Shown here: one piece after another, positions 18,388 to 27,332 of the stretch
How the letters are laid out: each line of letters begins with the position of its first letter
How positions within the stretch are numbered: position 1 is the first letter of the stretch
Virus record (IMG/VR): IMGVR_UViG_3300027733_000028
Location: 1 to 64,000 of that record
Direction: 5' to 3' (one strand)
Length of the DNA stretch: 64,000 nt
Source: a virus
The notes under the pieces: generated by a model
What the model saw: only the letters and a program-made list of their open reading frames with translations
The model's database searches: none
What the model was told of the DNA's origin: nothing
Program-made: the position numbers and the translations under genes

Positions 18388-19665
18388 ATGGCAACCACTA
18401 GAACTTTCGCATATAATGTTGGTGCTACCGTTTCCGGTACTCAAAAGATGGGATCTATTGCAATAGGAAGACCTACTTCAGGATTCTTTGCAACCGGATT
18501 AACCTGGAGAGGTGGTCCTGATGAAGATCTTGGATATATTATTGCATATACTGCAACTCCTCCGAGAACTGCCGGAGGCAATACTATATCTATTTCGGTA
18601 AATGACATTGGATATAAAAGATCGATTGCTAAGACTGATCAATCATTTATAAATTTGGCTAATCAAATTGGTGCTACATCTTTTGCATCCGCAATTGCTG
18701 CAAAAACCTGGTTAAATACAAACGGATACTGGACAAATTGGATACCAATAATTGATTCAGGATTAGTTCTGTATTTAGATGCAGGCTTAACTGCAAGTTA
18801 TCCTCGTACTGGAACTACTTGGATTGATTTATCTGCATCTGGTAATATTGCAACTTTAGTTAACGGACCAACATTTAGTAGTACGAATGAGGGAAATTTT
18901 ATATTTGATGGAGTAAATGATTATTGTTCAACCTCTCTAGTAAAAACTTTTACATCCATGACAATACAGGTTTGGTTTCGTGGAGATGGTGCTAATCAAA
19001 ATGGAACATATGGTTTTGCAGGAGTAGTAGCAAATAGAACTTCTCCGGCAGATGCAACTGGATTACTATTAAATAACAATAATAATAAATCATTAGGGTA
19101 TAGTTGGAATGGTGTAACAAATACATGGAGTTGGAATTCTGGATTAGTATTAGATTATTATGGATGGCATTTTTTATCATTAACCGTAACACCAACATTA
19201 GCAACCGCATTTTTGAATGGAGCTACTGCTACTAACGTGGTTAATCACGCATCAACATCAATAACAAGTTTAGCAATAGGTAAAGATTATGTTACTGAAC
19301 GATATGTTACTGGAGGCATAGCCTCCGTATCCGTTTATGATAGAGCTCTATCTAACGCAGAAGTTCTCCAAAATTACAATGCAACTAAGGATAGGTTTGC
19401 CAATGCAACTATCGGTTATACCGTGTATAACGGTTGTAATGCTGCTTCTGCGGTAATTTGGGTTGCATCTGCTGGACTTACTGTTGGTAAAACTGTTTAT
19501 GCGGATTCTAATTTAACTACACTATATGCTAGCCAAACATTTTCTCAAAATGTCTGGCCAGATGATCCTGACTATTCCGCTGACGGAATAGTAACTAATA
19601 GTTCTGGAATAATTACTTCAATTACGCAAACAATAGGCGGCTGTAATGTACAAACCTATTGTTAA
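18388..19665 (+). CDS. Tail-associated protein with LamG-like domain
   Basis: 425 residues. The N-terminal ~115 residues are paralogous to the preceding protein. Residues about 130-320 form a LamG/concanavalin-A-like domain (G-L-V-L-Y-L-D-A-G, F-D-G-V-N-D-Y-C, and I-Q-V-W-F-R). The C-terminal ~80 residues form a small Cys-containing module resembling the end of the protein at 61864 (T-V-Y-x-D-x-x-L-T). Likely a glycan- or protein-binding surface protein of the virion. The ATG is four bases after the previous stop. Confidence 0.6.
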   Translation: MATTRTFAYNVGATVSGTQKMGSIAIGRPTSGFFATGLTWRGGPDEDLGYIIAYTATPPRTAGGNTISISVNDIGYKRSIAKTDQSFINLANQIGATSFASAIAAKTWLNTNGYWTNWIPIIDSGLVLYLDAGLTASYPRTGTTWIDLSASGNIATLVNGPTFSSTNEGNFIFDGVNDYCSTSLVKTFTSMTIQVWFRGDGANQNGTYGFAGVVANRTSPADATGLLLNNNNNKSLGYSWNGVTNTWSWNSGLVLDYYGWHFLSLTVTPTLATAFLNGATATNVVNHASTSITSLAIGKDYVTERYVTGGIASVSVYDRALSNAEVLQNYNATKDRFANATIGYTVYNGCNAASAVIWVASAGLTVGKTVYADSNLTTLYASQTFSQNVWPDDPDYSADGIVTNSSGIITSITQTIGGCNVQTYC

Positions 19666-19689
19666 ACGATTAAATATAAAATAAAACTT

Positions 19690-19956
19690 ATGCAAGAGTA
19701 TAAAAACCGAAAATTTATGATTTTTAATGTATCGGAATTATCCCAAATCAATTTTGAAGAAGTGTTAGAATCTTCAATTGATACTTCAAGAAAAAGCATA
19801 GATGGAACAAAAACTTTTGTGAAGTGGGAAGGTGAAATCCCAGAATGTGTTAATAATTTAACAACTAAACATGGTCCATATACATACGAAGAAATAATTC
19901 CAATTTTATCCGCTTCCGAATGGACATCAAATGAACAAACCGAGGTTACTATATAA
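19690..19956 (+). CDS. Conserved-looking small protein of unknown function
   Basis: 88 residues with no recognised family. Acidic at the N-terminus, with a central F-V-K-W-E-G-E-I-P segment and a terminal Y-T-Y-E-E-I-I-P-I-L helix. It looks like a small soluble globular protein. A TAAATATAAA stretch at 19671-19680 precedes it. It sits three bases before the pirin gene and is probably cotranscribed with it. Confidence 0.6.
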   Translation: MQEYKNRKFMIFNVSELSQINFEEVLESSIDTSRKSIDGTKTFVKWEGEIPECVNNLTTKHGPYTYEEIIPILSASEWTSNEQTEVTI

Positions 19957-19959
19957 TTT

Positions 19960-20631
19960 ATGATAATACATAGACCATATACCACTAGAGGAAACGTAAA
20001 AGCTGATTGGATTAATTCATATAGAACATTTAGTTTTCCAAATTATTATGATCCTAATTATATGAATTTTAGTGATCTCCAAACTATCAATGATGATAGA
20101 GTTCAGCCAGGTGGTCATGTTCCTTTACATGAACATAAGAATATGGAAATATTTGGTTATGTTGTTGAAGGTACTTGTAGACACACCGATAGTCACGGTA
20201 AATCTTTAGATATACCATCAGGTTCCGTTCAAAGAATGAGTACCGGTTTAGGTATAAAACATACTGAAGGGAATGCTTCAGATAAACCAAATAGATATTT
20301 ACAACTTTGGATAAGACCAAACGAACTTAATACGGAATCTTATCACGAATGGCATCAATTCACTAGAGAAGATAAATTAAATAAATTTTGTGATATAACA
20401 GAAAAATTGCCAATCAAACAAGATGCTAAATTATTAGCAGGTATATTTACTGAAGATTTTAAATTTGAAATTAAAAGCAACCGAAAATATTATTTATATG
20501 TGGTAAATGGTTCAATTAACGTAAATGGTTTAGATATTATTGAAGGAGATGGTTTAAGTTATATTGAAGAAGAATCAATAAATATCTCTCCAAAAGAAGA
20601 ATCTGAAATTATAGTATTTGATTTAAGATAA
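19960..20631 (+). CDS. Pirin-family cupin protein
   Basis: 223 residues. The N-terminal cupin carries the pirin metal motif P-L-H-E-H-K-N-M-E (about residues 55-63) and later I-K-H-T-E-G-N, matching the His, His, His, Glu ligands of YhhW-like pirins. The C-terminal half is the second, degenerate cupin barrel. Cellular relatives act as quercetin 2,3-dioxygenases or redox-sensing regulators. In a phage this is an accessory host-derived gene; substrate and role are unknown. No signal peptide. The start is clear (ATG three bases after the preceding stop). Confidence 0.8.
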   Translation: MIIHRPYTTRGNVKADWINSYRTFSFPNYYDPNYMNFSDLQTINDDRVQPGGHVPLHEHKNMEIFGYVVEGTCRHTDSHGKSLDIPSGSVQRMSTGLGIKHTEGNASDKPNRYLQLWIRPNELNTESYHEWHQFTREDKLNKFCDITEKLPIKQDAKLLAGIFTEDFKFEIKSNRKYYLYVVNGSINVNGLDIIEGDGLSYIEEESINISPKEESEIIVFDLR

Positions 20632-20654
20632 AAAACATATAAGATAAATATATT

Positions 20655-21263
20655 ATGAAACATATACAAAGCTTCGACGATTTCTTAAATGAAGAAGAGA
20701 AGAAACCTAGAGTAGGTCATACTGTAAAAAGAGGACATTACAAATCAGATCCACCCGATATTGGTCTTTATTCTAAAGGAGGAAGAGACGCAATTAAAGG
20801 AACTGGATATGCCAACAAAGAAAAGGCAGAATTTACGGTAAAAGAGTTAGATAAACTTATGGACAAAGGTGAAAACGTTTGGGCTATGTCAATTGCAACT
20901 ACTATGGAATCTCGAGCTAAAAAACATCCTCATCAATCAGATGGAATGCGAGATGCCATGAAGATATTTCGTGAATGGATTGATAAAAATAAGAAAAGTG
21001 AAGGTGTTGAAGAAGCTGAAAGTAAAACTCTATTTTCTCCGGGTAAAGATGATGCAGTAAAAGGAACCGGTTATAAAGATGCAGAAGCGGCAAACAAAAC
21101 AATCACCATCATTAATAAATTAAATAAAACCGATCATAGTCACGCAATGGCAATTGCTACGACTATGGAGAATCGAGCTAAAACCCATAAATTTAGCACA
21201 CCTGATATGAAAGCTGCTGCCAAGATATTTAGAGAATGGATTGATAAAAATAGAACTACATAA
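20655..21263 (+). CDS. Putative packaged protein with duplicated DUF3175-like domain
   Basis: 202 residues. The N-terminal tag MKHIQSFDDFLNE precedes E, fitting the capsid-targeting pattern. Two copies of an ~75-residue module follow (about 35-115 and 122-202), each with G-K/G-G-x-D-A-x-K-G-T-G-Y, then A-M-(S/A)-I-A-T-T-M-E-(S/N)-R-A-K, then K-I-F-R-E-W-I-D-K-N. The modules resemble the small DUF3175 family, whose function is unknown. Basic overall, so DNA contact in the head is possible. The ATG of the next gene overlaps the stop. Confidence 0.6.
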   Translation: MKHIQSFDDFLNEEEKKPRVGHTVKRGHYKSDPPDIGLYSKGGRDAIKGTGYANKEKAEFTVKELDKLMDKGENVWAMSIATTMESRAKKHPHQSDGMRDAMKIFREWIDKNKKSEGVEEAESKTLFSPGKDDAVKGTGYKDAEAANKTITIINKLNKTDHSHAMAIATTMENRAKTHKFSTPDMKAAAKIFREWIDKNRTT

Positions 21264-21448
21264 TGAATAATGCCTGGCTATATAACAGAAACCGAATAAT
21301 GCGTCAACGATCAGATGAGCAATTACTTCAACAAATGACAAATGCTCAACCAATTGATTTGCCTTTAGAGCAAACGATGTTACTTTTGTTAAATGACGAT
21401 ATCACAACCGTTACATCAATAGGAACCGGTTTAACTGGTCCTGCATAA
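21263..21448 (+). CDS. Small protein of unknown function
   Basis: 61 residues, overlapping the previous stop by one base. Basic N-terminus (R-N-R-I-M-R-Q-R), then a Leu-rich segment and an S-I-G-T-G-L-T-G-P-A tail like the G-x-T patches in structural proteins here. No family recognised. It is followed by the gp32 leader. Confidence 0.5.
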   Translation: MNNAWLYNRNRIMRQRSDEQLLQQMTNAQPIDLPLEQTMLLLLNDDITTVTSIGTGLTGPA

Positions 21449-21638
21449 TTTTTTGAAACCGAAATCTCATTTGAAGTGAGATACATATAATAATTATAAC
21501 ATCTAAAAAATGTTATAACCAAGTAAGTAGAACAAGCTTAGATTAGGTGAAACTAATTTAATCCGGAGTAAGTAAGTGAATCTAAGATTTAAGTAAGTTC
21601 ATATTAAATAAACAACGTAAATAAAAAAGTAAGTAAAC
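21449..21638 (+). promoter_or_regulatory. Structured leader of the gp32 gene
   Basis: A 190-base gap. Elements: ATCTCA/TGAGAT hairpin (21464-21482); a 9-bp stem TTATAACAT/ATGTTATAA (21494-21502 with 21510-21518); an 8-bp stem CTTAGATT/AATCTAAG (21537-21544 with 21579-21586); and AAGTAAGT-type repeats at 21521, 21567-21577, 21591 and 21627, the last five bases before the ATG. T4 gp32 represses its own translation by binding a structured, A/U-rich leader; this one could work similarly, which is inference. Confidence 0.5.
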
Positions 21639-22562
21639 ATGGAAAACAAATTCGACATCTTTAATCTGTCTTTGGAAGATTTCAAAACAGAAGAAAAACC
21701 AAAATCTGGTCAGGATCTTTACAAAACAGATCCTAAATTATCTAAGGACTCTATCTACAGAGCAATCGTTCGTTTCATACCGAACGTTAAAAACCCAAAG
21801 AAATCTTTCGTTAAAAAATTCTCATACTGGTTGGAAGACGCAGGTGGAAATGGATTTTACGTAGATTGTCCTTCATCAATTGGTGACAAATCAATTATTC
21901 AAGACACTTTCTGGAAGCTATACAAATCGGAATCCGCTTTCGATAAAAAACAAGCTGAAAAGATTAAACGTAAAGAGTACTACTACTCTCTTGTTTATAT
22001 CATGAAAGATCCACAACGTCCTGAATACGAAAACACCGTACAAATCCTTCGTTACCCTCGTGCCGTTAAGAAATTAATCGATTCGCAAATTCAACCAGAT
22101 GTTACTGATTTGGAAATGGGAACCGAACCAACTAACGTTTTCGACTTCTTCGAAGGAAAAGACTTCTCATTAAAAGTTACAATGAAAGGTGGTTATTGGA
22201 ATTATGACGAATGTAAATTCGCTCAAGCTAAAACTCCTATCACGGTAAATGCAGTTAAAATGGATAACAATTCAGAATCACGTAAAATGATTATGGACCT
22301 TTACGAAGGTGCTGCTGATATTGAAATCTATGACTTCAAACAATGGGATGAAGAATTAAGAAATAAGGTTAACAACGTATTGAGTGAAATTACAGGAAAT
22401 CCCGGTGCTGCTTATAATGCAGTCACTTCTCCTGCTAAAACTGCTTCAGCTCCTCAACGAACTGAATCTGCTCCTAAAAAAGAAGAATCAATTCCTACTC
22501 CATCTAATCCAGGTACCGATGAAAACATCGAGGATTGGTTGAAAGAATTTGATATCAAGTAA
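21639..22562 (+). CDS. 32: Single-stranded DNA-binding protein, gp32-like
   Basis: 307 residues, close to T4 gp32 (301). A short acidic/basic N-terminus precedes the core (about 35-210) with the gp32-like pattern S-I-Y-R-A-I-V-R-F-I-P and an F-E-G-K-D-F-S-L-K segment. A flexible Pro/Ala/Ser/Glu linker leads to an acidic end (E-N-I-E-D-W-L-K-E-F-D), the part that in T4 recruits replication partners. The zinc-binding Cys/His set of T4 gp32 is not obvious. Codon use (AAC, CGT, TTC) differs from neighbours and suggests high expression. It opens the replication block and is followed by a terminator. Confidence 0.8.
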   Translation: MENKFDIFNLSLEDFKTEEKPKSGQDLYKTDPKLSKDSIYRAIVRFIPNVKNPKKSFVKKFSYWLEDAGGNGFYVDCPSSIGDKSIIQDTFWKLYKSESAFDKKQAEKIKRKEYYYSLVYIMKDPQRPEYENTVQILRYPRAVKKLIDSQIQPDVTDLEMGTEPTNVFDFFEGKDFSLKVTMKGGYWNYDECKFAQAKTPITVNAVKMDNNSESRKMIMDLYEGAADIEIYDFKQWDEELRNKVNNVLSEITGNPGAAYNAVTSPAKTASAPQRTESAPKKEESIPTPSNPGTDENIEDWLKEFDIK

Positions 22563-22587
22563 TCAAATCTTATTAACACAAATTCAT

Positions 22588-22615
22588 AAAGGGGTTCTAT
22601 ATGGACCCCTTTTTT
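22588..22615 (+). terminator. Intrinsic terminator after gp32
   Basis: AAAGGGGT (22588-22595) pairs with ACCCCTTT (22605-22612) around a nine-base loop, followed by T residues. It ends the gp32 transcript. An in-frame ATG in its loop (22601) is therefore unlikely to start gp61. Confidence 0.85.
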
Positions 22616-22627
22616 CTTATAATAAAT

Positions 22628-23698
22628 ATGGAATTAAAAGAATCTTCGAGGAATCATATTACATCGTTGATAGATTCAATTCTCCATGAACAATTTTCAG
22701 GAGAAAAGGCACAACCAAAAATATATCGAGATCGTATAAATTTTGCATGCCCTTATTGTGGCGATTCACATGGTGCTCACAAGAAACGTGGAAATATTTA
22801 TTGGAAAAATTTAAAATTTCATTGCTACAATGGTGGATGTCCTAAACCACATACTACGGTAGTTGATTTTTTAAAAGATCATGGAAAATCTTTCAATAAG
22901 AAAGATGAACTTATTTATGTACTAGATTTTATTCAAGCAAATACGATTGTAGTACCAACTAAAGATTATCTTCAAGTAGGTATATTTGGCGAACTTCGAA
23001 AAGGTGCAATACCTTTAATTGAAGTAAAAACCAAGCTAAATCTAATTGATCCAAATAAGAATTTAAGAATTGAAGCATATTTAAAAGCTCGATTCATGCA
23101 TTACAAAATGGAATTCTTTGCATACGATCCTAAACGAGATCAACTCTACATATTCAATCTAACACCAGATAAACAAAGTGTATTAGGTTGGCAAATTCGT
23201 AATTTCGGTAAAAGAACCGATGAAGCAAAATATGTAAGTTATAATATGGAAAAAATGCATCTCATCGTTCGAGAAAAACTTCTAGAAGGAAGTGGTGAAA
23301 CGGTAATGCGTTTAAATACTTTATCACTTTTCTTCAATATAATGTTAACCGACTTTACTCAAATGGTAACTGTATTTGAAGGTCCAATGGATGCATTTCT
23401 TTGTAAAAATGCAATAGCACTTTCAGGAATCGATAAACCATTTGATATGTTTAATGAAATGCCTAATATGCGTTATCTATTTGATAATGATTATATTGGC
23501 AGAAAGAAAATGGAAGATATCTTAAAGAAAAAACGATCAGTATTTATGTGGAATAAAATCATAAGAGATTATAAGATACGTGAAAAGGTGAAAGATCTAC
23601 AAGATCTATTCGCTTATTGTTGGAAAACTAAGAATGAAGCAATTAAAAATTATGGTGAATACTTTACATCAAATCCCCTCGATATCAGATCTGTATAG
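22628..23698 (+). CDS. 61: DNA primase, gp61-like
   Basis: 356 residues from the ATG at 22628 (T4 gp61: 342). An earlier in-frame ATG at 22601 lies inside the terminator hairpin and is rejected. A zinc-binding domain is at residues about 42-72 (C-P-Y-C-G-D and H-C-Y-N-G-G-C). The TOPRIM-like core includes V-F-E-G-P-M-D-A-F near residue 250 and L-F-D-N-D. It synthesises RNA primers for the lagging strand together with gp41. TTATAATAAAT lies just before the start. It is followed by a small gene one base after the stop. Confidence 0.85.
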   Translation: MELKESSRNHITSLIDSILHEQFSGEKAQPKIYRDRINFACPYCGDSHGAHKKRGNIYWKNLKFHCYNGGCPKPHTTVVDFLKDHGKSFNKKDELIYVLDFIQANTIVVPTKDYLQVGIFGELRKGAIPLIEVKTKLNLIDPNKNLRIEAYLKARFMHYKMEFFAYDPKRDQLYIFNLTPDKQSVLGWQIRNFGKRTDEAKYVSYNMEKMHLIVREKLLEGSGETVMRLNTLSLFFNIMLTDFTQMVTVFEGPMDAFLCKNAIALSGIDKPFDMFNEMPNMRYLFDNDYIGRKKMEDILKKKRSVFMWNKIIRDYKIREKVKDLQDLFAYCWKTKNEAIKNYGEYFTSNPLDIRSV

Positions 23699-23699
23699 A

Positions 23700-23912
23700 A
23701 TGGAAAACGAAGCTAAAAAACTCGAAGAATTTGAGGAACAAAATCTCAAAGCGCCAATAGATTTTATCGCATCCGAGAAATTAGTAGCCGAAGATCTACA
23801 TAAACAATTTGAGATTCCCAGCATAAAATATAAAGAAAGACCCAAAAATAAGGGTAAGGCCATTGTGGTAAAACCTAATCGAAAACAAAAGGCTACTAAT
23901 AATTTATTTTAA
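23700..23912 (+). CDS. Small basic protein between gp61 and UvsY
   Basis: 70 residues from the ATG at 23700; a longer frame from 23634 lies inside gp61 and is less likely. An acidic helix (L-E-E-F-E-E-Q) is followed by a basic middle and the C-terminus Q-K-A-T-N-N-L-F. That end resembles a short sliding-clamp-binding peptide, but this is only a pattern. Its stop overlaps the uvsY start by one base. Possible small replication accessory or transcription cofactor; unassigned. Confidence 0.55.
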   Translation: MENEAKKLEEFEEQNLKAPIDFIASEKLVAEDLHKQFEIPSIKYKERPKNKGKAIVVKPNRKQKATNNLF

Positions 23913-24358
23913 TGACACCAGAAGAACAAAAAGTCGAAACCTTAGATACCGCATTAACATCTGAAAGAGATGATTTTTCAGTAAAGATTCTTGAGCTAAT
24001 CAAGAGTATTAACGATGTATCTAAAATTGCAGAGGCTCAAGTTCTTATGTTATCTTATCGTCACATGATGGTTGATAAGATAACTAAATATCGAGTAGCA
24101 CTTTACAAAAAGAAAACATCGGATTCAAATTATCGAAAACTTCGATATGAATATTATAAAACTCAACATGATGTTAGATTAGATCATCGAGAAATTAACC
24201 AATACATTGATTCGGATATGGCACTTAGAATCCGTCAAACTGAATTACTAGAATCTCAAGTAAACTTCTTTCAACAATGTGTTGAAACTCTCGATAAAAT
24301 GGGATTCTCAATAAAGAATCGAATACAAATCGAGGAAATTAATCAACGAGCATACTAA
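23912..24358 (+). CDS. uvsY: Recombination mediator, UvsY-like
   Basis: 148 residues (T4 UvsY: 137), all alpha-helical. The C-terminal half follows the UvsY pattern: a basic Y-R-K-L-R-Y-E-Y-Y-K segment, an acidic 'D-S-D-M-A-L' turn, then a long helix ending D-K-M-G-F-S-I-K-N-R, matching the T4 ...K-S-R-G-F-A-I-K end. It loads UvsX onto gp32-coated single strands. Position next to uvsW repeats the T4 arrangement. It overlaps the uvsW start by one base. Confidence 0.7.
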   Translation: MTPEEQKVETLDTALTSERDDFSVKILELIKSINDVSKIAEAQVLMLSYRHMMVDKITKYRVALYKKKTSDSNYRKLRYEYYKTQHDVRLDHREINQYIDSDMALRIRQTELLESQVNFFQQCVETLDKMGFSIKNRIQIEEINQRAY

Positions 24359-25881
24359 TGGAATGGAACTTAACACATAACGATAAAATACTTACTTTAG
24401 TTTCTGCAACGGAAATGGAGATAGAACAACTCAATTTGACATTTGAACGTGAAGTAGCAAATGCCAAATGGGATCCAAGAGTAAAGAAAGGTTGGTGGAA
24501 TGGGAAAATTTCTTATTTCAAATCAAACCGATATCTTCCTGCTGGATTATGGGATGAACTAGTAGGATTAGGAAGACAATATAATTTTGAACTTAAAATC
24601 AATGGTATTGAACGTAAATTCGATCGAGATATTACGATGGAAGATTTACAAGCTTGGGTTGATGATCGTTGGAAAGATGCTAAGATGAAACCTCGAGATT
24701 ATCAAGTTGAAGCCGTATTCAATATTGTTAAATATCAAAATTGTTTAGCTGAACTTGCTACATCTGCTGGTAAGACCTTAATTACTTACATGGCAATCGC
24801 CTATTTGCTAGAAACTCAAAGATCTCACAAGATTTTAATGATCGTTCCTACCGTTGACCTTGTTGTACAAGGAACAGAAGATTTTTATGAATATAACGAA
24901 GAGTCTTGTAGATTAAAGCTAGACATTCAACAAATATTTGCTGGATCTATTATTCGAGAAAAATCTAACGTAGTTATCGGTACATATCAATCTCTGGTTA
25001 AAAAAGAAAAATCATATTTCGACGAATTCGATGCTGTTATTGTAGATGAAACTCATAAAGCTAAATCTGCATCAATTAAAACTATTCTTGAAAAATGTGA
25101 AAACGCAACAAGGAAATTTGGTTTATCTGGAACTATTCCAAAACCAGGAACTCTTGATAGATTAACTCTTATGGCATATACCGGACCGGTTATATCTAAT
25201 GTTCGTGCTGATTTTTTAATTGAACAAGGACATATCACTCCATGTGAAGTATATGTAGTTGAAATGGATTATGCCACTAAAGAAGTTAAAGAAGGATTCA
25301 AAACTTTATTTCAAAGATCAGAAGATGATCGTAAGAAGCTACTTCATATGGAACAAAATTATGCAATCCAATCCGAAGAACGATTAGATTTTATTACCGA
25401 TCTAATTCTAAAGAACAAGAAAAATGCATTAGTTCTTTTTTATCGAATCGAATATGGCCAAAAAATATTCAATAAGCTAAGAGATAAAACCGATCGAAGA
25501 GTACTTTACATAGATGGTGGAATTGACAAAGATGTCAGAGAAACTCATCGTGAAGCCCTCGAAGAAGGTGAAGAGAAAATAATGATTGCATCATATGGAA
25601 CTTTCTCAACCGGTATCAACGTAAAGAATATTCATACGGTATATCTAACTGAATCATTCAAATCAGAAGTAATTATTCGTCAATCTATTGGTAGAGGATT
25701 AAGATTACATGAAGATAAGAAAAAACTTCTCATAGTTGACTTCGTGGATGATTTTAGATCAGGAAAATTTCAAAACTACTTATATAAGCACTCTATAGCT
25801 CGTCAAGCTATCTACGACGATCAAAACTTTCCATACACCATAAAAACCGTAGATCTTCAGAGAATATATAATAAAAAATAG
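24358..25881 (+). CDS. uvsW: RNA/DNA helicase, UvsW-like
   Basis: 507 residues (T4 UvsW: 587). An N-terminal substrate-binding domain (about 1-100) precedes a superfamily 2 helicase: Q-like motif R-D-Y-Q at about 118, Walker A T-S-A-G-K-T near 132, D-E-T-H near 229, L-S-G-T-I-P, and motif VI Q-S-I-G-R-G-L-R. UvsW unwinds R-loops and branched DNA and drives the switch from origin- to recombination-dependent replication. It directly follows uvsY. Confidence 0.85.
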   Translation: MEWNLTHNDKILTLVSATEMEIEQLNLTFEREVANAKWDPRVKKGWWNGKISYFKSNRYLPAGLWDELVGLGRQYNFELKINGIERKFDRDITMEDLQAWVDDRWKDAKMKPRDYQVEAVFNIVKYQNCLAELATSAGKTLITYMAIAYLLETQRSHKILMIVPTVDLVVQGTEDFYEYNEESCRLKLDIQQIFAGSIIREKSNVVIGTYQSLVKKEKSYFDEFDAVIVDETHKAKSASIKTILEKCENATRKFGLSGTIPKPGTLDRLTLMAYTGPVISNVRADFLIEQGHITPCEVYVVEMDYATKEVKEGFKTLFQRSEDDRKKLLHMEQNYAIQSEERLDFITDLILKNKKNALVLFYRIEYGQKIFNKLRDKTDRRVLYIDGGIDKDVRETHREALEEGEEKIMIASYGTFSTGINVKNIHTVYLTESFKSEVIIRQSIGRGLRLHEDKKKLLIVDFVDDFRSGKFQNYLYKHSIARQAIYDDQNFPYTIKTVDLQRIYNKK

Positions 25882-25891
25882 TAGACTCAGA

Positions 25892-26098
25892 ATGGCGATA
25901 CTAAAGTTCAAACAATTTCGTAATGTACGAAATGAGACTAAAGCGACTAAATTAAAAGAGAAAGCCTCAACTGCTTTCAAAGAAGCATATTATTCTAAAT
26001 TAGAAGCTTTAGGTGCTAAAGATGCATCTGAATTAAATGATGCTCAGCTTACTCAATTCTTAGATGAATTAAAAACCTACCGAAACCAACAATCATAA
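25892..26098 (+). CDS. Small helical protein, weak capsid-tag candidate
   Basis: 68 residues, charged and helical. The N-terminus MAILKFKQFRNVRNE followed by T loosely resembles the capsid-targeting tag (F-x-x-F, then N-E) but with basic residues in place of acidic ones. The rest is a Lys/Ala/Glu helical hairpin. The stop overlaps the next start by one base. Could be a small internal head protein; weak evidence. Confidence 0.5.
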   Translation: MAILKFKQFRNVRNETKATKLKEKASTAFKEAYYSKLEALGAKDASELNDAQLTQFLDELKTYRNQQS

Positions 26099-27324
26099 TG
26101 GCAGAACTACAATCATTAAAGTCGATATTTCAAAGAGAAGGCTTGGAATTCATCCAAAAACTTTTCAACAATTTTGTGGTTGTTTCTGAGAAAGTTGGTG
26201 GGACTAGATTTGCATTTGAAAAAACCGAAAATGGTTTATCTTTCTTTAAGAAGGAAGGTAAAATCACTAAGGTCGATAGATCTTTATCTAAATTATACGA
26301 ACAACCTATTAGGTATATTGAAACTTTATCCAAAGATATTATAAAAGAACTTCCTGAAGGTTATCGTTATGGATTCCGATACTTCTTAAATACCAAACCG
26401 GAAGCTATTCAATATGATAATATGCCTCTCAATGGTTTAATTCTAACCGATCTTCAAAGAACATCTGATGGAAAAATGATTGAAGATCCTAAAATTCTTC
26501 AAAAAATATCAGATCTTTTAACCGTTCAATCACCTCCAATTATTTGGTATGGTAAATTAGACGACGCTCAAAAAGAAGACCTTTTGACATTTATAAAGAC
26601 GGCAGAATCCGAGCTAACTTTACTTTATAAAACCTCTTCATTTACAAAATATGTGGTTTCTATACTGAATCCAAAGTTAAAGAAAACTGCACTTAATAAT
26701 GATTTGAACAAACCGATTGATTCAATCATATTCAAATTCATATCTGATGAAAATCAAGAAACCGTCTCTGCTAAAGTAGTAGATCCCATTATTGCAAATG
26801 TAAACCGCGATAAAAAAGTTGATAGAGAACCAACGGATATGTATGGAATTATCCTATCTGATATCGTTGAATTTCTTAAAATTACCGGTCTTGGCCAATA
26901 TAGTTTAAAAGAAACTGAAGAAGAGGAAAGATTCCTTGAGTTAATGTGCTTGGTATATAATAAATATATTAAGAAAAATGAATACAAATATGAAGGCGTA
27001 GAAATGGATCCTCTTTCATTTAATTCGGTTCCTCAATTTGATCTTAATATCGGATTCATTACTAACGAAGAAACTCGCGAATTCCTAGAGAAATCTAAAA
27101 TGAATAAAATCATATTCCGAATTCTTGTATCTTCTATAATTAAACCCAAGAAGAAACCTACCGGAACTCTTACCGATCTTCTCTTAAAAGAACTTAAATT
27201 GATTGCCGATAAGATTTCCATCAAAGTTCAAGGCAAATCAGACACAAACAAAAATGAAGGTCTTGCAACATTTGAAGACTTCCTAAAAAGAAAACAGGAA
27301 GGTAAATATATAATAAAAGACTAA
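26098..27324 (+). CDS. Nucleotidyltransferase/RNA-ligase-like protein (tentative)
   Basis: 408 residues. Residues about 28-42 (V-V-V-S-E-K-V-G-G-T-R-F) resemble ligase motif I (K-x-D-G). Later segments N-G-L-I-L-T-D, D-S-I-I-F-K-F and S-A-K-V-V-D-P sit where ligase motifs III, IV and V would be. The usual motif IV E-G is replaced by D-S, so the enzyme may be altered or inactive, or the resemblance coincidental. The C-terminal ~150 residues are helical and unique. The location between recombination genes and small head genes gives no decisive clue. Confidence 0.4.
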   Translation: MAELQSLKSIFQREGLEFIQKLFNNFVVVSEKVGGTRFAFEKTENGLSFFKKEGKITKVDRSLSKLYEQPIRYIETLSKDIIKELPEGYRYGFRYFLNTKPEAIQYDNMPLNGLILTDLQRTSDGKMIEDPKILQKISDLLTVQSPPIIWYGKLDDAQKEDLLTFIKTAESELTLLYKTSSFTKYVVSILNPKLKKTALNNDLNKPIDSIIFKFISDENQETVSAKVVDPIIANVNRDKKVDREPTDMYGIILSDIVEFLKITGLGQYSLKETEEEERFLELMCLVYNKYIKKNEYKYEGVEMDPLSFNSVPQFDLNIGFITNEETREFLEKSKMNKIIFRILVSSIIKPKKKPTGTLTDLLLKELKLIADKISIKVQGKSDTNKNEGLATFEDFLKRKQEGKYIIKD

Positions 27325-27332
27325 AACACCAA

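Noticed and set aside
22601-22627. ATG at 22601 as the gp61 start
   Set aside because: It lies in the loop of the gp32 terminator hairpin; the ATG at 22628 is preceded by a normal A/T-rich start region.
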